This document shows, piece by piece, positions 1 to 6,221 of a DNA stretch of 64,000 nucleotides (position 1 is the first letter of the stretch; every line of letters starts with the position of its first letter). Source of the DNA: JADLHS01 sp020848635 (GTDB taxonomy: Bacteria > Verrucomicrobiota > Verrucomicrobiia > Limisphaerales > JADLHS01); the NCBI GenBank assembly GCA_037044975.1, contig JBAOIL010000039.1, positions 310,001-374,000 of the forward strand. Reading direction: 5' to 3'. Under the pieces are notes generated by a model that was given only the letters and a program-made list of their open reading frames with translations, was not told the DNA's origin and did not search any database. A program made the position numbers and the translations under genes.

Positions 1-628
1 CATCCTGTGAACGGCGCACCGCTCCGTGTGATCTCCTGTCACCTCGGCGGCAGTTCCAGCGTCACGGGCATCCACAACGGCGTATCCATCGGCACGAGCA
101 TGGGCATGAGTCCGCAATCCGGTTTGCCGCAGAACAATCGCGTTGGCGATCTGGATGCTGAAGCGATTCCGTATGCCGTGAAGACTCTCCGGCATCACTA
201 TTGAGGAAGCGCAGCGCCAGCTCACGAAAGAATCAGGCCTCAAAGGAATCAGCGGTGTGTCGAACGACATTCGCGATGTCAGTACCGCAGCAGAGCAGGG
301 CAATGCAAACGCCAAGCTCGCGCTGGATGTTTACGTTGCTAGTGCGCGGCATTGGATTGGAAGCTACTTCTTTGAACTCGGCGGAGCGGACGCGATTGTG
401 TTCACCGCCGGCATTGGCGAAAATCGCGCCGAGTTGCGCGACGCCATTTGCGCAAACCTCGCAGACCTTGGCATCGAACTGGATTCCGCGCTCAATGTCA
501 GCACGCGCGCCACCGAAACCATCATCAGCAAATCAAGTTCCCGCGTGAAAGTATTGGTCATCCCGACAAACGAAGAACTCGTTGTCGCACGCGAAACGAA
601 ACGACTTTTGGAAAATTCCCGGAACTAA
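1..628 (+). CDS. ackA: Acetate kinase family protein, 3' part, one frameshift
   Basis: Acetate kinase family: acyl phosphate plus ADP gives carboxylate plus ATP. In a BMC pathway it would be the ATP-yielding last step. Only about the last 205 codons are present; the 5' end lies outside the window. Family motifs are readable: HLGGSSS at the left edge, GLKGISGVS around 230-260 and FTAGIGENR around 405-430. The frame changes near 182: codons up to there are in one frame, and the protein continues one base later as LSGITIEEAQ to the stop at 626-628, so a single-base indel is inferred. It lies upstream of the BMC-H gene on the same strand, as in other PVM-type BMC loci. A lactate/propionate kinase variant cannot be excluded. 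Confidence 0.85.
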
Positions 629-630
629 CC

Positions 631-660
631 ACGAATGAACACGAATAGACACGAATGTTT
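631..660. repeat. Three tandem 10-bp ACGAAT units
   Basis: Three consecutive 10-mers begin with ACGAAT (631-640, 641-650, 651-660) and differ mainly in the last four bases. They start three bases after the acetate kinase stop. Similar CACGAAT-type short repeats are scattered between genes in many environmental genomes. No function is evident. Confidence 0.6.
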
Positions 661-670
661 TCTGCGGAAC

Positions 671-696
671 GCGGCTATGGTCGAAGACCTAGCCGC
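671..696. repeat. Bulged inverted-repeat hairpin between ackA and BMC-H
   Basis: Arm GCGGCTA (671-677) pairs with TAGCCGC (690-696), and GGTC (679-682) pairs with GACC (686-689). This gives an 11-bp stem with one bulged T at 678 and a GAA loop. It could act in the mRNA as a stability or processing element. No T-run follows, so it is not a textbook terminator. Confidence 0.65.
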
Positions 697-721
697 GGCG
701 CGTGGACAGTTCGTGCGTGCT

Positions 722-747
722 GCGACTGGTGCTGCGCACCCAGTCGC
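722..747. repeat. Second bulged hairpin between ackA and BMC-H
   Basis: GCGACTGGTGC (722-732) pairs with 736-747 through eleven base pairs with one bulged C, around a TGC loop. It lies 25 bp after the previous hairpin and has the same shape (11-bp stem, single bulge, 3-nt loop). About 90 bp separate it from the BMC-H start. Confidence 0.65.
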
Positions 748-838
748 GCTCCGTTCCGAAAATCTGCAGTCATCCGCGTTCAGCTGCGGTTCAAACACTT
801 TCTCTCAACTCTCAACCATCAACTAAGAACTAAAATAT

Positions 839-1120
839 ATGGCTCAAGCAATTGGAATGATCGAAACGCGCGGACTCGTCGCCCTCGTCGAGGGGACGGA
901 CGCGATGCTCAAGGCCGCGAACGTTGAACTCGTTGGCCCGATGACCCAGGTCGGCAACGCTCTTGTCACCGCGGTCGTCGTCGGCGACGTCGCCGCTGTC
1001 AAAGCCGCCACGGACGCTGGCGCGCAGGCCATCAAAGCCATCAAAGGCGAAGTGGTCAGCGTTCACGTCATCGCCCGTCCGCACGCGGATGTGGAAGCGG
1101 TGTTGCCGAAGAAGAAGTAA
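839..1120 (+). CDS. BMC-H microcompartment shell protein
   Basis: A 93-residue single-domain BMC-H protein. This family forms the hexagonal tiles of the microcompartment facets. The sequence opens with AIGMIETRGL and carries the core stretch GLVTAVVVGDVAAVKAATDAG-like around residues 41-62, both diagnostic of the family. Length is normal. The start is the ATG at 839; no clear Shine-Dalgarno is visible. It is the only BMC-H in the window, whereas PVM-type loci usually encode two, so a paralogue may lie upstream of the left edge. An 83-bp gap with repeats separates it from the first vertex-protein gene. Confidence 0.95.
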   Translation: MAQAIGMIETRGLVALVEGTDAMLKAANVELVGPMTQVGNALVTAVVVGDVAAVKAATDAGAQAIKAIKGEVVSVHVIARPHADVEAVLPKKK

Positions 1121-1124
1121 TCTT

Positions 1125-1188
1125 GGCTGCGCTCGTGAGAGCGCGGTTGACGTGAATTAAAATATGCGGCGCTCTGCCGAGTCGCCGC
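1125..1188. repeat. REP-like palindromes between BMC-H and the first BMC-P gene
   Basis: The first palindrome pairs GCGCTC (1129-1134) with GAGCGC (1139-1144) around GTGA. It lies in a 22-nt unit (1125-1146) repeated exactly at 3339-3360. The second pairs GCGGCG (1166-1171) and CTC (1172-1174) with GAG (1179-1181) and CGCCGC (1183-1188), with one bulged T. The second resembles the element at 3720-3769 (TAGCGGCG motif). The arrangement recalls REP/BIME elements. Confidence 0.65.
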
Positions 1189-1203
1189 TACGAACGCAAA
1201 ATT

Positions 1204-1518
1204 ATGTTCCTCGCCAAAGTCGAAGGCTCGGTGGTGGCCACCAAGAAGGACCCGGCCATGAGTGGGCGCAAAATGCTCTTGCTCCGCCCGCAACTCGTGG
1301 ATGAGAAAGACCCCACGAAGTTCCGCCCTGGCGCAAACACCATCGTGGCCGTGGACTGCCTTGGCGCGGGCATCGGCGAGATGGTGTTGTTCTGCCAGGG
1401 CAGCAGCGCACGGCTTGCCCCCGGCATGAAGGACGCGCCCGTGGACGCCGTCATCATCGGCATCGTGGATGTCGTGGATGTGTTGGGAAAACAAATCTAC
1501 AGCGGGAAGACGAACTAG
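1204..1518 (+). CDS. BMC-P vertex protein (EutN/CcmL family), first copy
   Basis: A 104-residue EutN/CcmL-type protein; such pentamers cap the vertices of microcompartments. Typical features are the start MFLAKVEGSVVAT, the central NTIVAVDCLGAGIGEMVLFCQGS (GAG-G-V segment) and the end VDAVIIGIVDVVDV. The length matches the family. Starts at ATG 1204 without an obvious ribosome binding site. It is followed after 19 bp by the aldehyde dehydrogenase. It is one of three distinct BMC-P proteins here, which is characteristic of the PVM locus type and suggests specialised or mixed pentamers. Confidence 0.93.
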   Translation: MFLAKVEGSVVATKKDPAMSGRKMLLLRPQLVDEKDPTKFRPGANTIVAVDCLGAGIGEMVLFCQGSSARLAPGMKDAPVDAVIIGIVDVVDVLGKQIYSGKTN

Positions 1519-1537
1519 TCGCAAGTGTATCAATCGT

Positions 1538-3049
1538 ATGAGTGCAGTGAACGAAACTTTGATCCGTGACGTGGTGGCCGAGGTGCTGGGCCGCATCGGT
1601 GGCGCGACGACAACGACAACCCGTCCAACTCCCGCGCCTGCACCGAGCGTCGCACCGAAGTCGGATTCGTGTGGCTGCAATGGCAAGCAGGCAACCACCG
1701 CGCCAGCTTTGCGTGGTAAGTTCGGGGTCTTTGCCGATGCAAACGAAGCTTGCACTGCGGCACAGGAAGCGTTCCTGCAACTTCAACAGGGAGGCATCGC
1801 TGCCCGTCGCAAGATCGAGGAGATCGTCAAGGCGATGGCGGAAAAGAATGCCGAAGCTTGGGGCAAACTCGAACTCGATGAGACAAAGATTGGTCGCCTC
1901 GACCACAAAATTGCCAAGCTCGGGCTGATCAAACTCGTGCCCGGCGTGGACTGGTTGCGACCGGACGCGCGCAGCGGCGATCACGGCATCACTCTCGAAG
2001 AATACACGCCCTTCGGCGTGGTTGGTGCGATTACGCCGAGCACGCATTCGATCCCCACCTTGAGCGGCAACATCGTTAACATCTGCGCGGCTGGAAATGC
2101 GGTCGTGTTCAATGCGCATCCGAACGCGGCCCGCTGCGCGGCAGTCGCGGTGCGCGCCTACAACGAAGCGATCTATCGCGCGACGGGCATCGAGAACATC
2201 GCGTGCATCATTGAAAAGCCGTCGCTCGATTCCTTCAACGCCCTCTGCAAACACGAGCACACCCGCCTGTTGCTCGTCACCGGGGGACCGATGGTCGTGA
2301 AAGCCGCGATGCAGACTGGCAAGCGCGCCATTTGCGCTGGTCCGGGCAACCCGCCCGTGCTTGTGGACGACACCTGCTGCACGACGCGGGCGGCCAGGGC
2401 GATCATTTCCGGCGCGGCGTTTGACAACAACCTGCTGTGCATCGGTGAGAAACAGGTGTTCGTACTCGACAAGGTTGCGGACAAGTTGATGCAACGTTTG
2501 TCTGAGAATGGCGCGATGAAGTTGAGCGGAGCGCAGCTTGATAGCCTCACCAAGGCCGCCTTCACGTTCAAGGAAGGGCAAGGCGGCGGCTGCGCGCACG
2601 CCAGCGTGAACAAGGATTACATCGGCAAAGACACCAGCGTGCTGGCCAAGGCGGCAGGGGTCAACGTTCCGGCTGACACGCAGTTGCTCTTCGCCGAGAC
2701 GGACGCCCAACATCCATTTGTTCAGGAAGAACAAATGATGCCGATGTTGCCTATCGTGCGGGTAAAAAGCGTGGAGGAAGGCATCGCGTTGTCGCTGCAG
2801 TCCGAGCACGGCTACAAGCACACGGCCATCATCCACTCGCACGACGTGGAAAACATCACGGCGATGGCGCGCGCCCTCGACACGACCTTGTTCGTGAAGA
2901 ACGGCCCGTCGCCGGCGGGCCTCGGTCTCGGCGGCGAAGGTTATTTGAGTTTCTCCATCGCCACGCCGACCGGCGAAGGGATCACGAACCCGCGCACGTT
3001 TACCCGCGTCCGGCGTTGCGTGATGGTGGACAATCTTCGAATTTATTGA
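1538..3049 (+). CDS. CoA-acylating aldehyde dehydrogenase of the BMC core (PduP/EutE-like)
   Basis: A 503-residue aldehyde dehydrogenase of the PduP/EutE class, expected to oxidise lactaldehyde or a similar aldehyde to the acyl-CoA with NAD inside the compartment. The start is ATG 1538; the frame stays open upstream but family similarity begins here. Residues 1-20 form an amphipathic helix (ETLIRDVVAEVL) resembling the PduP encapsulation peptide. A Thr/Pro/Ala-rich linker of about 35 residues follows, with a CGC motif at 45-47. The catalytic domain has AITPSTHSIPT around 165-174 and the probable nucleophile Cys301 in the FDNNLLCIGEK motif. It sits between two BMC-P genes, with 3 bp to the next. 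Function is firm; the exact aldehyde is inferred from the aldolase in the operon. Confidence 0.93.
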   Translation: MSAVNETLIRDVVAEVLGRIGGATTTTTRPTPAPAPSVAPKSDSCGCNGKQATTAPALRGKFGVFADANEACTAAQEAFLQLQQGGIAARRKIEEIVKAMAEKNAEAWGKLELDETKIGRLDHKIAKLGLIKLVPGVDWLRPDARSGDHGITLEEYTPFGVVGAITPSTHSIPTLSGNIVNICAAGNAVVFNAHPNAARCAAVAVRAYNEAIYRATGIENIACIIEKPSLDSFNALCKHEHTRLLLVTGGPMVVKAAMQTGKRAICAGPGNPPVLVDDTCCTTRAARAIISGAAFDNNLLCIGEKQVFVLDKVADKLMQRLSENGAMKLSGAQLDSLTKAAFTFKEGQGGGCAHASVNKDYIGKDTSVLAKAAGVNVPADTQLLFAETDAQHPFVQEEQMMPMLPIVRVKSVEEGIALSLQSEHGYKHTAIIHSHDVENITAMARALDTTLFVKNGPSPAGLGLGGEGYLSFSIATPTGEGITNPRTFTRVRRCVMVDNLRIY

Positions 3050-3052
3050 GCC

Positions 3053-3331
3053 ATGCTGCTCGCCCGCATCGAAGGCAACATCGTTGCAACCCGGAAGCAT
3101 CCGAGTCTCAATGGGTGGCGCCTCGTGATTTGCCAGCCCATCGGCGCGGAGGGTCAAGCGGAAGGGTCGCCACAGATCGCGATTGATTCGCACGGCGCGG
3201 GGATGCATCAGCAAGTGGTGGTTTCGTCCGACGGCGCGGCCTCGCGTAACGCAGTTGGCGACCAGAAAAGCCCGGTGCGCTGGCTGGTCATTGGCGTCGT
3301 CGATGAACATGAGCCGGGGGTCCGTGTGTAG
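3053..3331 (+). CDS. BMC-P vertex protein (EutN/CcmL family), second copy
   Basis: A 92-residue EutN/CcmL-family protein. It starts MLLARIEGNIVATRKHPSL, has the conserved SHGAGMHQQVVVSSDG turn around residues 46-61 and ends WLVIGVVDE. It begins 3 bp after the aldehyde dehydrogenase stop, so translational coupling is likely. It is similar to but clearly different from the first BMC-P and much closer to it than to the third. The C-terminus is shorter than in the first copy. Confidence 0.92.
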   Translation: MLLARIEGNIVATRKHPSLNGWRLVICQPIGAEGQAEGSPQIAIDSHGAGMHQQVVVSSDGAASRNAVGDQKSPVRWLVIGVVDEHEPGVRV

Positions 3332-3336
3332 TGTTA

Positions 3337-3403
3337 GTGGCTGCGCTCGTGAGAGCGCGGCTGAAATGATTTTGATTAGTCGTGTTCTGACGAACACAGC
3401 CAC
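3337..3403. repeat. BIME-like pair of inverted REP units between BMC-P genes
   Basis: Two related palindromic units face each other. The first holds GCGCTC-GTGA-GAGCGC (exact repeat of 1125-1146). The second, on the other strand, holds GTGTTC (3382-3387) against GAACAC (3392-3397). The outer ends also pair: GTGGCTG (3337-3343) with CAGCCAC (3397-3403). The whole 67-bp element can fold as one long structure and fills almost the entire gap between the two BMC-P genes. Confidence 0.7.
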
Positions 3404-3411
3404 GAAGCAGA

Positions 3412-3717
3412 ATGAAACTTGGAACAGTCATAGGCCGAGTCACATTGGCAAAGACGGTGAAAGCGCTCGAAGGCGGACGGTTTCTCGTCGTCAGCCCGTT
3501 CAGTCGTGAGCAATTCGCCGCCGGTCTGGCGGCGGCGCGCGGCATGGGCCTGGACCCAAGTTTGGTGGTTTACGATGCCATTGGCGGTGGCGTCGGCGAT
3601 GTGATCGGTTATGAGGAAGGTCGCGAAGCCGCGCAGCCGTTTGATGTCCCAACGCCAGTGGACGCGATCAATGCGGCGCTCGTGGACGAAATGTTTTTTA
3701 ATCCGTGGAAAGGTTAA
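3412..3717 (+). CDS. BMC-P vertex protein (EutN/CcmL family), third copy
   Basis: A 101-residue vertex protein, the most divergent of the three. It starts MKLGTVIGRVTLAKTVKAL, carries LVVYDAIGGGVGDVIGYEEG in the middle (the GAG-G-V equivalent is GGGVGDV) and then PVDAINAALVDEM. Length fits the family. It is preceded by the BIME-like element and followed by another hairpin, so it is isolated in the operon by potential mRNA structures on both sides. Its C-terminal FFNPWKG tail is absent from the other two copies. Confidence 0.9.
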   Translation: MKLGTVIGRVTLAKTVKALEGGRFLVVSPFSREQFAAGLAAARGMGLDPSLVVYDAIGGGVGDVIGYEEGREAAQPFDVPTPVDAINAALVDEMFFNPWKG

Positions 3718-3719
3718 GT

Positions 3720-3769
3720 TGTAGCGGCGGTCTGTGACCGTCGCCCCGCGCTCACAGAGCGCCGCTACA
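3720..3769. repeat. Long palindromic hairpin before the aldolase gene
   Basis: TGTAGCGGCG (3720-3729) and CGCCGCTACA (3760-3769) are perfect inverted repeats, extended inward by TCTGTGA (3731-3737) against TCACAGA (3752-3758). The 18-position stem has a single G:G mismatch around a 14-nt loop. It fills the gap between the third BMC-P gene and the aldolase gene. Confidence 0.75.
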
Positions 3770-3784
3770 GAGAAAATTTAAGTC

Positions 3785-4837
3785 ATGAAAAATGTCATCA
3801 GTTTGAAAGACCTGGAGCAGATGGTTCGCAATGGGCAGAGCCTGAACAATCTGCCGGCGGATTCGATTCTCACGCCGTCAGCGCGCGAATTTCTCCAGGA
3901 TCGGGAGATGAATCCGGGCGCATCCGCTGCGGTTGCTACTGCCGCGCCGACTGGTAAACCAATACCGCCGAGCAAGCCATTGAACTCGAAGTCATCCAAA
4001 GCGGAACTCGATGCGTTCTTCGCTTCGCCGTATGCGCACAACTTGAAAGAGCAGATTTGCGAGATGGGGCATCGGCTTTGGAAGCGCGCCTATGTGGACG
4101 GCAACGGTGGTAATATGGCCATCCGGGTCGGCGAGGACGTTGCGATCTGCACCCCGACGTTGGTGAGCAAAGGATCGCTCAAGCCGGAAGACATGTGTCT
4201 GGTGGACTTCGACGGCAATCAACTTTGCGGCACGAAAAAGCGCACGAGCGAAATTCTCATGCACTTGCAGATGATGAAGCGCCAGCCCAAAGCAGTCGCG
4301 ACGTGTCACTGCCATCCGCCTTACGCGACGGCATTCGCGGTGGTGGGCGAAGCGCCGCCGACGTGCATGCTGCCGGAGTATGAAGTGTTTTGCGCGGTCG
4401 GCGTCGCGCCATACCGCACGCCGGGTTCGGCGGACATGGGCAAGCTTGTGGCGGAATTGACCGATCAATACAACACGATCCTCATGGCCAATCACGGCGT
4501 GGTGACGTGGTCGCACAATAACATCGAGGAAGCCTACTGGCGCATGGAAATCATCGAGGCCTATTGCCGCACGATTGTGGTGGCGGGGCAACTCGGCAAG
4601 CCGATCAAGACTTTCACCGGCCCGCAGATGAAGGACTTGTTGAGTATCAAGCAGAGTCTTGGCTTCGTAGACCCTCGTTACAACATGAAGGAGTGCGAAC
4701 TCTGTGACACGGGTGATTGGCGCCCGGGTGCGAGCTGTCAGGTCCAAGGCAGTCCTGAGAATGCAGTCGGGTTCGACGCCGAGGCCGAAAAAGCCGTGCA
4801 GGCGATCACAGACCAGATTTTGGCGCAGATGAAGTGA
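3785..4837 (+). CDS. Class II aldolase (fuculose/rhamnulose-phosphate aldolase type) of the BMC
   Basis: A 350-residue zinc aldolase of the FucA/AraD superfamily, predicted to split a 1-phospho-deoxyketose into dihydroxyacetone phosphate and lactaldehyde, feeding the aldehyde dehydrogenase. The catalytic core lies at about residues 85-300: GNGGN at 107-110, TPTLVSKG at 123-130, candidate catalytic Glu156, Zn ligands His175 and His177 (CHCHPPYA) and His237 (ANHGVV). About 85 extra N-terminal residues comprise a helix (ISLKDLEQMVRNG), an LTPSAREFL motif and a flexible linker, plausibly a targeting segment. A C-terminal extension carries clustered cysteines (ECELCDTG...ASC). Starts at ATG 3785. 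Substrate (L-fucose or L-rhamnose route) is inferred from PVM-type loci. Confidence 0.9.
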   Translation: MKNVISLKDLEQMVRNGQSLNNLPADSILTPSAREFLQDREMNPGASAAVATAAPTGKPIPPSKPLNSKSSKAELDAFFASPYAHNLKEQICEMGHRLWKRAYVDGNGGNMAIRVGEDVAICTPTLVSKGSLKPEDMCLVDFDGNQLCGTKKRTSEILMHLQMMKRQPKAVATCHCHPPYATAFAVVGEAPPTCMLPEYEVFCAVGVAPYRTPGSADMGKLVAELTDQYNTILMANHGVVTWSHNNIEEAYWRMEIIEAYCRTIVVAGQLGKPIKTFTGPQMKDLLSIKQSLGFVDPRYNMKECELCDTGDWRPGASCQVQGSPENAVGFDAEAEKAVQAITDQILAQMK

Positions 4838-6126
4838 CGTGTATGAAGTCCCTCGACCGAAAACTTGCTGAGGTCAAAGCCAACCGCGCGTCGCGGGCCT
4901 TCATCATCGCGGATGCGAAGGATGCGGACATGGCTTTCGGCGCTCGCGCCCCTGGGCCACGTTCTTATCTCTCCCAGCGGGGAGCGCGGCCCGGACAGTT
5001 CTCGCCGGAGGTCTGGTCGCGCGATGAGTTTGGCTATCGCAACCTGCCGGAGTTTCTCGACATCATTCGCGAGGTCACCCACCAAGGGTTGATTGACATC
5101 CTGTTGATGTCAGCCTACGTGAACGAGCAACTCAGCATCAAGGAAGGGCTATTCCAAACTTCACACGTCACGCCGGCGGCGCGCGCAAACGACACCACCG
5201 ATGTTTGGGCCGTGCGCCACGGCTGCTACACGCGCGAGCCATCGCAGCCATTTCGCTCCGCGAGCATTGATCAGATTCAATGTGGCGAAATTGAGTGCGA
5301 CCGTGCTGGCGGCGATTTTCCGGGCGCGAATCTCGGGCTCTACTCGATCACCTACGTCAACCAGTTGGAACAGGACCGGGAAGCGCTGCTTTGGTACAAG
5401 GAATTTCGCGAAGAAGCGGAGCGGAAACAATTCCGGCACTTTCTGGAAGTGTTCGACCCGAACGTCAACAGCGGGATTGCTCCCGAAAAGCTCGGTGAAT
5501 TTATTAATGACAACATTTTGCGAACCCTGGCGGGCGTGCCGGAGTCCGGGCGACCAGTATTCCTCAAGATTGTCTATCATGGGCCAAGAGCCATGGAGGA
5601 ACTGGCGCAGTACGATCCCAATCTGGTGGTGGGCATCCTCGGCGGAAGCGCCGGCACCACGTACGACGCTTTCCGGCTCATTCACGATGCGCAGAAATAC
5701 GGCGCGCGGGTCGCGCTGTTCGGCCGCAAGATCAACAATGCGGAGCATCAACTGGCGTTCATCGAGATGCTGCGGCTGATTACGGATGGCAAGATCAGTC
5801 CGGAGGAAGCGGTTCGTGCGTATCACGGCGTGCTGCAAGGCAAAGGCCTCAAACCGCAACGCGCGCTTGAAGCGGATTTGAAGCTCACGGATCAAGCGAT
5901 GAGTTATGACGGGAGCGCCACCCGCCGGGCCACGGTCGAGATGCGTGGTAATCCCCTGCCCCAATCAACACCCGCTGGCGGAACCGATAATGCCAAGCTC
6001 CCGAACCCGACGCCCGCGTCGTCGGACTGGCCGCGGCAACCCGATGGAACGCCAGATTTTACGCGCATGACATCCGCGCACCGCCTGGCATACGACGCGG
6101 GGCGGTTGACGCGGAAATTTGGCTAA
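4834..6126 (+). CDS. Conserved-looking BMC-operon protein, barrel-like, function unassigned
   Basis: A 430-residue protein overlapping the aldolase gene by 4 bp (GTG start at 4834; ATG 4843 is the alternative), so it is almost certainly in the same operon. I do not recognise a family with certainty. Around residues 240-310, alternating strand/helix segments with VFLKIVYHGP, VVGILGGSAGTTYDAF and ARVALFGRKINNAEHQ resemble the C-terminal phosphate-binding half of a TIM-barrel aldolase (DhnA/FbaB-like). A proline-rich linker near residues 375-400 precedes the C-terminal segment SAHRLAYDAGRLTRKFG, which could be a docking tail. No signal peptide or membrane segment. Position suggests a cytosolic or lumenal BMC enzyme; the reaction is unknown. 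Confidence 0.75.
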   Translation: MTCMKSLDRKLAEVKANRASRAFIIADAKDADMAFGARAPGPRSYLSQRGARPGQFSPEVWSRDEFGYRNLPEFLDIIREVTHQGLIDILLMSAYVNEQLSIKEGLFQTSHVTPAARANDTTDVWAVRHGCYTREPSQPFRSASIDQIQCGEIECDRAGGDFPGANLGLYSITYVNQLEQDREALLWYKEFREEAERKQFRHFLEVFDPNVNSGIAPEKLGEFINDNILRTLAGVPESGRPVFLKIVYHGPRAMEELAQYDPNLVVGILGGSAGTTYDAFRLIHDAQKYGARVALFGRKINNAEHQLAFIEMLRLITDGKISPEEAVRAYHGVLQGKGLKPQRALEADLKLTDQAMSYDGSATRRATVEMRGNPLPQSTPAGGTDNAKLPNPTPASSDWPRQPDGTPDFTRMTSAHRLAYDAGRLTRKFG

Positions 6127-6221
6127 AAGGCGGTCCGGCCCCGCGGATTTGCTTTCGCGCCTTGCCAAATTCGTTGGTTTCAGCAGACTGCGCTTGGAAA
6201 GTTGAACCTAAACAAGCGCAC

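Noticed and set aside
1454..3403. 649-codon open frame antisense to the aldehyde dehydrogenase
   Set aside because: Long antisense frames are common in GC-rich genes. The + strand shows clear family motifs; the antisense translation is Arg/His-rich without any.
3337..3403. Intrinsic terminator between BMC-P genes
   Set aside because: The structure is strong, but no T-run follows and co-directional BMC genes continue 9 bp later. A REP/BIME-like element fits better.
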